Assembly (NCBI GenBank): GCA_954871525.1
Contig: OX940864.1
Coordinates: 15,432,001 to 15,496,000 of the forward strand
Direction: 5' to 3'
Length of the DNA stretch: 64,000 bases
Origin: Parietaria judaica
Taxonomy: Eukaryota; Streptophyta; Magnoliopsida; Rosales; Urticaceae
Below, piece by piece: positions 10,706-21,584 of this stretch (positions are counted from its first letter, which is position 1; each line of letters starts with the position of its first letter). A program made the translations under genes and the position numbers. Below the pieces are notes generated by a model that saw nothing but the letters and a program-made list of their open reading frames with translations, searched no databases and was not told the origin of the DNA.

Positions 10706-11482
10706 TGTAGAGGGCGATTTTCACCACCCCTTTCCAGTCACAAAGATAATCACCAAATAACAAATAAACAACAATAATTGATGAATATCTCTGTTTTATT
10801 ATATTTTCCGAAAATGAGCTCGGTTTTCTTCCGTTGAATAGCTGGACAGATGAAGGATCATGAACCTCAACTCTCTCTATTTCCTTAGCCTTTTTTATTA
10901 CAAGATTTCTTTCTCTCTTTTCGGGCCTTTTTTCTCCCTTTTTTCCGAACCTTTACAAATGAGGCTTATCTTGCCTTTTATAGAGTTTACAATGCCTTCC
11001 CCTCGCATCCTTCCCGCCTTTTTCTCTTTAATCATTCACTCTCTGGCGTGATTTGAGGGCAGCATGGTTAATCTTTGCTTTATGTCACTTCCGAGCAGGC
11101 TGCCGTTATGGGTAGGTGCGCCTCATTAAATGCGCATCTCGTCAGCTGTCATTCGGCTCTGCGAGCCTCGTCGCTGGTGTTCTCCTCGAGTGAGTAGGTC
11201 GGCTTCATTAAATGCACATCTCGTCAATGGTCATTCGACCCTGCACAATCATCATGACGAAATTCCTCGTCGGGTGTGATGGGACGCTTCGTCGCAACTT
11301 GCTCTCGCGTGGCTGCGTCTCCTTGTGGATGAACCTCCTCGGGGGTATTCTTCCTCGGGGATGTTCCTCCTCGGGGATAATCCCCCTCGGGTGACGAACT
11401 TCCTCGCCTCCCCTCATGTCGTTTATGGATCAAACGACACGAGTTGTGTTGAGGACGGATTTGACCAAATCCGACCTTAACA
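10706..11482 (-). repeat. 5' LTR of the 2151-11482 element
   Basis: 777 bp, about 98-99% identical by eye to 2151-2927. A minus-strand TATA box (complement of 10976-10982, TATAAAA) would start the element transcript and so drive the F-box ORF. Confidence 0.92.
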
Positions 11483-11487
11483 ATTAT

Positions 11488-12275
11488 CATGAAGAATCTA
11501 TATTAAACTATAAGTAAGATTTTCAACTCCCTACTAATATATATATATATATCTAAGGTCAACTCATTATTCAAAACAACAAAAGGACAAACTTAGAAAT
11601 TATGGAACAATAAAATACTAGTTCTTATTTCTGGTTGGACCATATAGAAATGATATTAATGTTAGATTCCTGGGAGCTTTAGAAAGCATATTTCATGCAT
11701 ATAGCACCCACAAGATTGCTTCTACATTCATCTACTAAGATTAATACTTTTATAAGCATTATATTAATTTGAGATATTTGCGGACACGAGTACAAATTTA
11801 TCAAATTTGACAGTATAATTTTTTGTTTTGGCGAGGTAAATGTACCTTATAATAGTTAATATTTGATTACGTACTTGCTAAGTTTTTTTTTTTTTTACTT
11901 TATAACGCTTCATATGCAGAATTTTCACATTGTTTTTGTGGCAAATAACGGGAAAAATTTAACCAATACGCATTTGTAGTACTTATTAAGAAATGGACAC
12001 TATATTATCATTGAGTATATTTTTTTTTCCTTAAAAAATACGATTATATCTTGTTTGATTTGATCAATATAGGTACTTAATTATCAAAATTATGATACGC
12101 TTATACAAAGATTTAAATTAATGAAATCATCTTCTAAACATTATTCAACTTCTCATATGCAAATGTGTTCTTATACGACAAGTTAGAATTTACAAGTTAA
12201 TGGAATTATAATAGATCATTCGACCAATCATTAATATCGGTGGCGAAAGAGATAAGATAATTATAAGAGAAATTG
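11488..12275. other. AT-rich intergenic DNA
   Basis: No gene or clear repeat boundary seen. An (AT)n tract lies near 11538-11552. Confidence 0.6.
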
Positions 12276-14400
12276 CACCTAATAGTCAATTTGAAATGTT
12301 TATTTTGCATTATAGCCATCATTTGCATTCTCTTTGTCAAATAGCCATTTTTAATGACATGGCATTTTGAACACACATTTTATTCTAATATTGCCCTTCT
12401 GATTTATTAATTGAATAATCTATATTTTTCATATAAAATTCGTGTAAGTTATTGTTCAAATTAAGGTAATCAGCCATGGTCAAAAGTATTAAACTGTTTG
12501 CTATTAATTAATGAAAATTATTTTCTCTCTCCAGATCCATCCATTGAGCTATGTCGCGCCCTGCACAAGGCGATGGTCCACTCGAAAAAGATGTCGGCGA
12601 CGACAGAGAGCGGCCGAAGCTCGCGAACGACATAGGTGAATGCGGGACGAAGCATGGTGGAGGCGCGGATAAGGTGGATGACGACAAGGTAAGGGAGGGA
12701 TTCCGAAGGAAGACCTCCATTGAAGCTCCAGAACGAAATCTCACGGATTCTGACGGATGATGTGGGCGAGAGCGAGGGAGGGGATGATGTGGCCTTGCGC
12801 CATGAATGTGAAAATCACCACGTGCTTGTTGGCGATGGGCTGATCTAGTTCTGCCATTGTTGAAGAGCTTGAGAGCGAATGAGAAAGGCTTCCTCCAATT
12901 TCCTCGTATGCTCGAAGATGTTCAACTCCTTAGGTAATCAATTCGATTCTTCATTTTCAATCCGACGTTACGTTCGATCGATTTCAGAGAGTTTGGTTTT
13001 GAAATTAGACAGAGAGAATGTTTTGACATCTTCATGCAAACCTTCATAATCCCCGGAACCGTATTAAAGTCGCTTCTCGCCGGTTTGATTTTTCAGCGAC
13101 ATCAAGGGCGTGGCGCTCGGATCTTCAACTCCATCACTATGATTGTTGGCGAATGGAGCCACGACGATAGTTAATGCGGTTCACCGGAACCAGAGCACGT
13201 GAAATCTCAGATCTCCACCAGACGTTGTTTGTTAATTCATTCTGATTCGTGTTATATCTTGTTAATACAATATAAATTTACGTTAATTGTTTGTTAATTT
13301 ATGTTGATTTGTGCTAATGTTTTGTTAATTCGTGTTAGTTCAACGTAAATTTACGTTAATTGTTTGCTAATTCGTGTTAGTCTTCAATTTAATTCACTGT
13401 ATATTTTTTGTTAATTCATCTTACTTCGTGTTAATGTTCGATTTAATACACTTTAGATTTGTGTTAATTCGTGTTTATAGTCGAAGGATGCGGAGATGAA
13501 GCTCCGACGAGGAGCAACTATTCTCGGTAGCTAGAGACGAAGAGGAAGGCTCGTGACAGAGCCATGGCTGCTCGTAGGGAAAGAAGATTAGGTTTATTGT
13601 TTTTGAAATTTTGTGACCTATTTTGTAGTCTAATTATTTTGAATTGTTATTGTGATTAATTTAAATAAAGAATTTGTGTTAATGTTTTGTTAATATGATT
13701 TTATTCTAGTATATTTTACTTAACAATGTATATTTTTGCTTCAGTAAAAAAACTCGTCTATATTAACATATATGTCATGTTGACAAATATTGACCATGTT
13801 TATTAATACATAATAACATATGTTAACCACCCATATTAACATTTATTAACATAAGTGCTAACGGAATTTTTTTACTCTTAAAATAAACAAAAATGATGGA
13901 ATATGATCAATATTATAATAAAAATATAATTTTATCAATTAAAGAGTTCACAAGTCTCACTAATTTTCCTTTAAATTTTTTAATTTTTTTCAAAATACTT
14001 TAATTTAAACGTGTATTTATGATATTAATTTTAACAATAAATTTTCAAAATTTGACCCTAAAAACGTGGATTTGATAGCTTCCATGATAATAACAATCTG
14101 TTATTATTAATTGTAAAAGATGAGTGTTTTAAAAAAAATAAAAAATTGAACTGCATGTTTTTAGGTTAATATTATGGTAATTAATGACCAAATAAAAGTA
14201 GATATCAACCATTAAATTCGCAGCTAACCTTGAAATTAGCTCAAATTTTCGAAATTAATAATTAATTAATTTAATTATAAGGGTAATAAGGACTTTTGTG
14301 GTTAAAAAATGTGCTTAATTGGCTATTTCTTAAATATTAAGATAAAATTGGCTATTTGGCAAAATGATTTTGGCTATTTGGCTATTTTGCTATAAAATTC
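12276..14400. mobile_element. Probable degenerate TIR element (Pack-MULE-like) with captured gene pieces
   Basis: The two ends are imperfect inverted copies over roughly 130 bp. The left end carries CAAATAGCCATTTTTAATG and then ACACATTTTATTC. The complement of the right end carries CAAATAGCCAATTTTAT and then GCACATTTTTTAAC. Inside, 12543-12857 is a glycosyltransferase fragment. 13230-13470 is a degenerate array of GTTAATTCGTGTTA-like units. 12918-12933 joined to 13097 onward could be a second captured exon pair on the plus strand. I could not find a matching 9-bp target duplication, so the Mutator assignment is tentative. Confidence 0.45.
12543..12857 (-). pseudogene. UDP-glycosyltransferase N-terminal fragment
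   Basis: On the minus strand an ATG at 12857 opens a frame reading MAELDQPIANKHVVIFTFMA then QGHIIPSLALAH. This is the N-terminal sugar-acceptor strand and helix of plant family-1 UDP-glycosyltransferases (UGT92-like FMAQGHIIP). A stop follows at the codon after IIRQNP. The next frame resumes UGT-like sequence (GGLPSESLPYLVVIHLIRAS, later SVVADIFFEWT). A deletion plus frameshift has therefore joined the pieces. No C-terminal PSPG box is present, so it cannot encode an active enzyme. Most likely it was captured by the surrounding TIR element. Confidence 0.7.
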
Positions 14401-14510
14401 AAATAAAATTAATCTGATTAATTTTATATTCTTTTCCATAATAATTTGGGCATATGCATCGCTTTTTTTGGCTTGCTTTCAGCATTGGAATTGTACATAT
14501 ACAATAATTA

Positions 14511-15623
14511 TGTCACACCCTAAAATCCTTAGAGATGATCCGTGCCCGGGGAAGCACGGGAAGGAGGCCCAACAAGCCTCCCGGGCGCTAGACAGGTGAT
14601 TATACGTGCCCGAAGAAGTCTTGGTGTGCCAAGCAAAAGTCTCGGTGGGCCGAGCACACTTGCGGGAGTCTTACGCAGGTAACTTGACGGATGGAAACTC
14701 ACCATAGGTGCACGACGGATACCCGGGCCACGAGAGAGGCCTAGGCGTGCACAAGGCAAACGAAGAAATCAAGGGAACGCTAGATGATGGCGCAAGGGAA
14801 CGTTGGATAACGCGCCAAGGAAGTGGGCCAAGCGAATGGGCTGCCAGGCCCATGCGCATGGCGAGAAGACACGCGACTCGGGCAGCGACACGCGACTTGG
14901 GCAGCCAGCGCACGCGGGCAGCGATACGCGCACTCGGGCAGGGGAAGTCGCGCGCGACCGAGGCAGCGTCACCCACGCGAGATCAGCGAGCCTCACCCAC
15001 GCTCAATCAGCGAGCCTCACCCACGCGCAACCAGCGAGAGTCACCTACGCGGAAGGCTTGCATCACCCACACGTTTTGGGAGGCCTTGACACGGATTGCC
15101 CACGAAGATTGAGGATCAAGAAAGGAAAAGACGCGTGAAGAAGATAGCGGCCAAAAGGGGAAACGCGTGCTAAAGATCAAGCTTGAAGATAGGATAAAGC
15201 TTCAAGATAGGATCGCGTCTAGAGTTGGATTTCGACTAGGATTAGGATTATCTTAACCTTGCCTATTTAAAGAGCCACGTTGGCCGAGTTTAGTCATTCC
15301 ATTCATTCGTTTATTCTCTAGCATTAGTTTAGGCTTAGAGTTAAGTCTTTCTAGAGATAAGTCTTATATATTCGAGTACGGGCCGTGCACGAGTTAAAGT
15401 GCCGAGTCAGCAGAGTCTGTAATCCTTTTAAGTATTAATAAAAGCTTAAGGTTGAGGTGTGCCTCGTATATGATTGTCTTGAGTGATTAAAATACTTAGT
15501 GAGAGTGAGTGAATCCAATTGAGGAAGGGCCTCGGTTGTTAAGGCTGGTCGGATTCAGGGGAATTTGACGCCGCATAGGGAATTTTGTTAAGAAAAGATA
15601 ACGGAAGAATTAACCCTGTGACA
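14511..15623 (+). repeat. 5' LTR of the chromovirus
   Basis: 1113 bp, from TGTCACACCC to CCCTGTGACA. It is longer than its partner mainly because of an extra copy of a short repeat (AGCGAGCCTCACCCACGC, near 14985-15020) and a 35-bp piece near 15375-15410. A TATA-like segment occurs in CCTATTTAAAGAG near 15265. Confidence 0.92.
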
Positions 15624-15625
15624 AG

Positions 15626-15637
15626 TGGTATCAGAGC
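15626..15637 (+). other. Primer-binding site (initiator tRNA-Met)
   Basis: TGGTATCAGAGC, two bases after the LTR end; the standard PBS of many plant LTR elements. Confidence 0.93.
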
Positions 15638-15655
15638 TTATATTTGTCTTCAAGA

Positions 15656-17668
15656 ATGGTGAAGACAAAGGGGAATAACCCCGATCTGGTGGAACGAGTG
15701 ACGACGTTGGAGGCGCTGGTTAGTGTACCCGCCAATGACGGAAAGTCCTTAGACGAATAGGTGCTCGCGCATTCAGCGGAGATCAAGGAACTCAAGAAGA
15801 TGATCTTAGAAGCTCAGAAGGAGATGATCGCCCAGAGCGAAGTTATACTCGATCGACTTACGGAGGTTACTGCATAGTTATCGGAAAGAGTTACAGATTT
15901 GGAGACCGATGTTAGAGTTATTAAGCGAGCGACGGACAGCTTGCCAAGCGAAGTTAACAAAGGTGCTGGTCCGAGATTCAAGGTTCCCGAGCCGAAACCC
16001 TTCAGTCGGGTGCGAGACACAAAGGAGCTAGAGAATTTTCTATGGGACATGGAGCTATACTTCAAAGCGGCTCACGTGGATTCCGACGACAAGGTAACAA
16101 TCACAAGTATGTACATGCGGGGAGATGCTAAGCTGTGGTGGAGAACCCGGCTTACCGAAGGAGTCGGCCCAGAGGGGGAAAGCACCAAGACTTGGGACGA
16201 TCTGAAGACGGAGCTAAAGACTCAGTTCCTGCCCGTGAACGCGGAATGGATTGCGAGAGACGCACTAAAGAGGCTAAGGCAAACCGGATCTATTCGCGAT
16301 TACGTGAAGGAGTTTAGCTCGTTAATGCTAGATATCCGTAACATGTCCGAGGAGGACAAGCTATTTAATTTCCTTTCAGGATTACAGCCTTCGGCTCAGA
16401 CGGAATTGAGGCGAAGAAACGTTCGTGACCTACAAACTGCAATGGCGACAGCAGACGGATTAGTCGACTACGAGTTCAACCACACCCCGGCGCGGACAGA
16501 TCGGAGAGAGAACTCAGACGGGAGCAATAAAAGCCAAGATGGACTTCCAAGACGGGACAGAAGGCAAGAATATGGATCGACCAAGGGAAGGACGGACCGA
16601 AGCGGCTATAGAGGGGGCCTACGGTGCTTCCTTTGTGACGGTCCCCATATTGCAAGAGAGTGCCCGACGACGATGAAGTTAACGGCCATGGCTGCCCGAG
16701 ACGAAACACCCGAACAACCTGAGGAGGTTTCTGCTAGGATGGGCTGCCTGCAGTCGCTCAATGCCATATGGGTGGTGAGTCTCGAGAGAAAGCGAGCCAC
16801 ACCCATGGAAGTGACAACCGGCAGTGAGCAAGAGTCCGAAGACGCGAACGTTATTCCACACTGCGGTAGTGTGAAGTGTCCGCTACCCACCCTTGGGATA
16901 CCCGACGGGAATGAGAGACAGGAGCCTACAGTGCCCTTGGCAGCTAGAGATGATGCCAGCCAAGAAACGGGTAAGGTGACATTAGCTTTTGTTGAGACAG
17001 GGTACCCGGCTAATGCACTAGGAGAGGAACCCGTGGAGAGGAGCAAGGCCCCTTCCCCGAGGAAGCACAAGCACGAGTTCAGAACGAGACCGACGACTCG
17101 AGTCCCACATGTGAAGACGCCAATAGAGATGGTGTAGAAAAGGGTGAAGCGTAAAGGGGACAAGAAAAGATGGTGTAGACAGTTCGAGAGAGGCGACAAG
17201 GTGTTGCTAAAACTAACACCGCAAATGAGAACGAAGCTACCGGACGAGCTTCAAACGACCGAGTTACTTAGGTATCAAGGTCCCTTCGATGTGTCGAAGA
17301 AGGTCGGGGATGAGATGTACCGCCTTGAATTGCCGGCAGAGATGAAGAACCTCCATTCAACCGTCCATGGAAGCTTCTTGAGGCCGTATCACGAGGATTC
17401 GGAACAGAAGAGGTTTCAAGAGAAGAGAGCAGAGTACAGAGCTAGATCGGGAAAGAGAGTCCATCAGATTCTAGACAGTCGGACGAGCTTGAAGAATGGC
17501 AGAGACGAGCTCTTGGTTCATTGGGAAGGGAGTAAAACGTGCGATGCTACGTGGGAGCGTGACGATGCCCTTTGCCGATTCAAAAGCAAAGAGATGAAGA
17601 CATGCTCAGAAGAAAACTCGACGAGGACGTCGGTTCAATCCGGCGGGGGAGAGTTTTTCACACCCTAA
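15656..17668 (+). pseudogene. Chromoviral gag fused to integrase C-terminus and chromodomain, three amber stops
   Basis: One reading frame (ATG at 15656) is interrupted by TAG at 15758, 15875 and 17135. The middle ORF (15899-17137) is gag: a capsid segment around the LWW, TWDDLK, FLP and LFNFLSGL signatures, then a zinc knuckle CFLCDGPHIARECP. After the third stop, 17144-17668 encodes the integrase tail (RGDKVLLKL, LLRYQGPFDV, YRLELP, FLRPYHED). It ends in a chromodomain (VHQILDSR, ELLVHWEG, DATWERDDAL), which in this group targets integration to heterochromatin. Everything between the gag zinc-knuckle region and the integrase tail is deleted. Not functional as it stands. Confidence 0.9.
17643..17654 (+). 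other. Polypurine tract of the chromovirus
   Basis: GCGGGGGAGAGT immediately precedes the 3' LTR and is the usual plus-strand priming site. Confidence 0.8.
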
Positions 17669-18723
17669 AATCCTTAGAGAGGATCCGTGCCCGGGGAAGC
17701 AAGGGAAGGAGGCCCAACAAGCCTCCCGGGCGCTAGACATGTGATTATACGTGCCCGAAGAAGTCTTGGTGTGCCAAGCAAAAGTCTCGGTGGGCCGAGC
17801 ACACTTGCGGGAGTCTTACGCAGGTAACTTGACGGATGGAAACTCACCATAGGTGCACGACGGATACCCGGGCCACGAGAGAGGACTAGGCGTGCACAAG
17901 GCAAACGAAGAAATCAAGGGAACGCTAGATGATGGCGCAAGGGAATGTTGGATAACGCGCCAAGGAAGTGGGCCAAGCGAATGGGCTGCCAGGCCCATGC
18001 ACATGGCGAGAAGACACGCGACTCGGGCAGCGACACGCGACTTGGGCAGCCAGCGCACGCGGGCAGCGATACGCGCACTCGGGCAGGGGAAGTCGCGCGC
18101 GACCGAGGCAGCGTCACCCACGCGGGATCAGCGAACCTCACCCACGCGCAACCAGCGAGCGTCACCTACGCGGAAGGCTTGCATCACCCACACATTTTGG
18201 GAGGACTTCACACGGATTGCCCACGAAGATTAAGGATCAAGAAAGGGAAAAACGCGTGAAGAAGATAGCGGCCAAAAGGGGAAACGCGTGCTAAAGATCA
18301 AACTTGAAGATAGGATAAAGCTTCAAGATAGGATCGCGTCTAGAGTTGGATTTCGACTAGGATTAGGATTATCTTAACCTTGCCTATTTAAAGAGCCATG
18401 TTGGCCGAGTTTAGTCATTCCATTCATTTGTTTATTCTCTAGCATTAGTTTAGGCTTAGAGTTAAGTCTTTCTAGGGATAAGTCTTATAGATTCGAGTCA
18501 GCCGAGTCAGCAGAGTCTGTAATCCTTTTAAGTATTAATAAAAGCTTAAGGTTGAGGTGTGCCTCGTATATGATTGTCTTGAGTGATTAAAATACTTAGT
18601 GAGAGTGAGTGAATCCAATTGAGGAAGGGCCTCGGTTGTTAAGGCTGGTCGGATTCAGAGGAATTCGACGCCGCATAGGGAATTTCGTTAAGAAAAGATA
18701 ACGGAAGAATTAACCCTGTGACA
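17656..18723 (+). repeat. 3' LTR of the chromovirus
   Basis: 1068 bp. It starts TTTCACACCC (first G mutated compared with the 5' LTR) and ends CCCTGTGACA. Confidence 0.92.
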
Positions 18724-18825
18724 AATTATATATTAGATATATTGGATGCGAAAATTTATCAGATTTTCGAGTTTTTACACTTTCATATTTATCTTAAAAA
18801 ATTGACTGCAAAAACTAGTATCGTC

Positions 18826-19792
18826 AAACTGTGGCTAATGTACCCAATGTTTGTTTTTCTGCGGATTATGTACCCAATGTTTATTTTCGACGGTTAATGT
18901 ACCCAAACTTTATTCCGATAGATTTTTTTCGTGTTTTCCGTCGCTTGACCGTCAGCGAGTGATATGTACACTTTTTGTATTTTTGACATAACTCACTCAA
19001 TTTTTGTCCAAATTTTATGCATGAACTACGGTTGGAAAGATAATAGATAGATCTACAACTTTTGTCTTTTAAGTTTTGTAAAAAAAGTTTATTATTATTC
19101 CAATATTTCAATTACAACGTAAAATTGGACATTAGTTTAATACAAATTTTTTGTTTCGAGCAAATTATAATATACTTAATGACTTTTTATGATGAAATGT
19201 TAAACAAAAAAGTTGTAGATAAATCTTTTATCTTTCCAACGGTAGTTTATTTATAAATTTTGGACAAAAACAAGAGTGAGTTATGCCAAAAATATGAAAG
19301 ATGTAATGTGAAAAAAAACTTTCATATTTTTGGTATAACTTACTCATTTTTTATCCAAAATTTATAAATAAACTACCGTTGGAAAGATAAAATATTTATC
19401 TACAACATTTTAGTTTTACGTTTTATCATAAAAAATCATAATGTGTATTAAAATTAGCTCGAAACAAATATTTTGTATTAAACTAATGTTCAGTTTTACG
19501 TTGTAATTGAAATTTCGTATTTTTTCAAAACTTTTTTTACAAAACTTAAAACACCAAAGTTGTAGATCTATCTCTTATCTTTCCAACCGTAGGTCATGCA
19601 TAAAATTTGGACAAAAAAATGAGTGAGTTATATCAAAAATACGAAAAGTGTACATATCACTCGCTGACGGTCAAGTGACGGAAAACACGAAAAAATCTAA
19701 CGGAATAAAGTTTGGGTACATTAGCCGTCGAAAATAAACATTGGGTAGATAATCCGTAGAAAAATAAACATTGGGTACATTAGCCGCAGTTT
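18826..19792. mobile_element. Foldback element, ~970-bp palindrome
   Basis: The left arm (18826-about 19305) is an inverted, closely similar copy of the right arm (about 19315-19792); only a few bases separate them near 19307. Paired landmarks are AAACTGTGGCTAATGTACCC and its complement at the right end, the TGACCGTCAGCGAGTGATA block (left 18945-18965, right 19655-19675), and ACTACGGTTGGAAAGATAA. There is no coding potential. This is the structure of a foldback or very long-TIR non-autonomous DNA element. Terminal TSD not resolved. Confidence 0.85.
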
Positions 19793-19877
19793 ACCCTATT
19801 CATTATAATGATTTGTTGTATATATTAATAGAATGGTTTGATGAGTGTCACGTGACATGCTGCTTGGTTTTAGGAAT

Positions 19878-20633
19878 TGTTAATGCCTAAAAATCGATTA
19901 ACTTGAATGAGGCCCAAGTTTTGATTTTGAGCCGGGCCCGATGTTCGCATGACGGTCGAAACGGGCTTTGAAGCTTGATCCTCGGTCTTGATGGGCCAAA
20001 AATCTTCCCTGTATGACATGCCTCCGTTCCTGTAAAAAGAGTGGAAAACGTGAACTCTATGGGGGAGGGTCCTTTGTCGCTTGCTCCGACGCTCAACATT
20101 AGTCGAGTATTTGAGTCAGAAATTATGAATGAACGGGAAACAGAGGTTTTTTGGCTTCGGGATTGCTTGCCAACCGTGGCAGGGGTGCCCTCGTATTTAT
20201 AGAGGGTGAGAAGTTTGAATTCATGCATTCGGGGGGCGCAGCGACCCCCGAAGGCATATTTCTTAGACGGATCATACTCGTCTTTTACCGGGTCAGACTG
20301 TTGACTTTCTCGGTTGACTTTTGTGTTTGGCCCATTGACTTTTTGTTGACTTTTTTTGTTGACTTTTCAGGTCGAGCTTCCGACTTTTTGTTGATTTTTC
20401 GGGTTGGCCCATTGACTTTATTGGTTGACTTTTCCGTGTAGAGTCTGTTGACTTTTTCGGGTCGAGTCTGTTGACTTTTTGAATTGGACCTAATTGACTT
20501 TTTAGACAAGCTCGGGTTGACTTTTTCAGAGCGGGTCAAAGTCGATTTAGTGAGCCTTATTTGTCTTGGGCCTCTTGGGTGCTTTTTTGGTTTGGGCCTT
20601 AATTTTTCTACACTCCGAAAAATACGCATAACA
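19878..20633 (-). mobile_element. Probable solo LTR with W-box-rich U3
   Basis: Read on the minus strand it starts TGTTATGCG and ends GCATTAACA, so the termini are a TGTTA/TAACA inverted repeat. Flanks are GGAAT and AGAAT, a one-mismatch 5-bp TSD. A minus-strand TATA box (CTCTATAAATACGAGG, complement of about 20192-20205) sits where an LTR promoter should be. No partner LTR or internal region adjoins it. Confidence 0.65.
20301..20539. promoter_or_regulatory. W-box array
   Basis: Eleven TTGACT motifs on the plus strand and one TTGACC on the minus strand occur in about 240 bp. TTGAC[C/T] is the core site bound by plant WRKY factors. The array lies 95-340 bp upstream of the LTR's minus-strand TATA box, i.e. 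in U3. Binding is inferred from motif density only. Confidence 0.7.
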
Positions 20634-21584
20634 AGAATATTAACAGCAAAAACTTGTAAATTTATCGAGTTTTAATTGCACTTAAATACTTATGTTAAAA
20701 AATCGATAGATATTAAAGTATAACTTAACGGTCCATTCTATTTTCTTATAACAATTTTTGTCGATAATGTAAGGGCAGACGTACGTGACTAACATCTCAA
20801 GATTTATGATGTGCTTTGTATGCACTTTCTTCTTCTTCTTCTTTATGGAGCTTTGTGCGCACTTGACAACCCATTTCCTAACGATGCAACATTTCGTTAA
20901 CATCAATAGATTTTGCGGTCAATTTTAACATATGCTATTTGAGTACCAAAACTCGATAAATTTATAGATTTTTGCCGCCAATCTCTTAAAAGTACAATTT
21001 CCTATTGATGTTAATATCAATACACTTTCCTTTGTATTTTTTTCTTCGTTTAATCAGACTTCAACTGTCTACACAAAATCTATTGATGTTAACGAAAGTG
21101 ATTTTCTGATTAATCGAAGAAAAAAAAAATACAAAGGAAGAGTTACCAAAAAAATAAACACTAACACTAGTATTTAAAGGGGAACAAAAAACGCTTAACC
21201 CTAGCAAAAACTTCCTAAAATAAACTCAATCAAATCTTCTACATTTACATAACAGACTCAGGAAACCAAATTGAATCCACAAACTTGCTCCTCAAGTTTG
21301 GCACCTTCCTGGAATAGCTTCCAGTTGACTTCTCGCGCATCCCCAACAGAGCTGCTAGGGTACACTGCCAATTCTGCTCAGGAGAATCCTGCTAGGGAGC
21401 ATTTCTGCTCGGGCCCATTTCTCCTAAGGCTCATTTCTAGTGGGGAGCTTTTGGTGAGGGACAATCCCGGTGGGGAGTTTTCTGGTGGGGGACATTTCTA
21501 CTAGGAGTTGTTGAGCCAAGTTCTTGGATTAAAGTTAAAGAAGTATTAGAGACCGCTCATGGTTTTGCGCCTTAACAGAAGCAA
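20634..21584. other. Intergenic, AT-rich
   Basis: No recognisable gene. A short inverted pair lies near 21005-21150 (CAAAGGAA...TTCCTTTG with adjoining sequence). 21271-21504 is open but low-complexity with repeated GGGGAG/CTCGGG phrases, and I do not call it a gene. Confidence 0.5.

Larger units (their letters stand above)
2151..11482 (-). mobile_element. Non-autonomous Ty3/gypsy-like LTR retrotransposon with two cargo genes (TSD ATTAT)
   Basis: Two 777-bp LTRs (2151-2927 and 10706-11482) differ at only about a dozen positions by eye. The pair is bracketed by the 5-bp direct repeat ATTAT (2146-2150 and 11483-11487). Orientation is minus: read on that strand the LTR starts TGTTAAGG and ends CTCTACA. 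The right LTR is followed by a TGGCGCC-type primer-binding site, and a purine-rich tract (AAAATGGGGGACTAAC) abuts the left LTR. Inside there is no gag, protease, reverse transcriptase, RNase H or integrase. It carries an F-box ORF (9182-10183, element sense strand), minisatellites (8.09-8.86 kb) and an antisense spliced gene (3739-7950). The PBS type and an antisense extra ORF suggest the Tat lineage (Grande, Retand and similar), where antisense ORFs are known. The lineage call is inference, because no pol is available. Confidence 0.9.
14511..18723 (+). mobile_element. Deleted chromovirus (Ty3/gypsy) LTR retrotransposon, TSD AATTA
   Basis: LTRs at 14511-15623 and 17656-18723 are flanked by AATTA (14506-14510 and 18724-18728). 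The 5' LTR is followed by the PBS TGGTATCAGAGC (15626-15637), complementary to initiator tRNA-Met. A polypurine tract, GCGGGGGAGAGT, precedes the 3' LTR. Internally gag is fused directly to the integrase tail and chromodomain. Protease, reverse transcriptase, RNase H and the integrase core are missing, so the copy is non-autonomous. Confidence 0.93.

Noticed and set aside
2151..11482. Reading the first LTR element as plus-strand because its largest ORF is on plus
   Set aside because: No PBS follows the left LTR. The TGGCGCC site, LTR TATA box and purine tract all fit the minus strand, so the large ORF is antisense.
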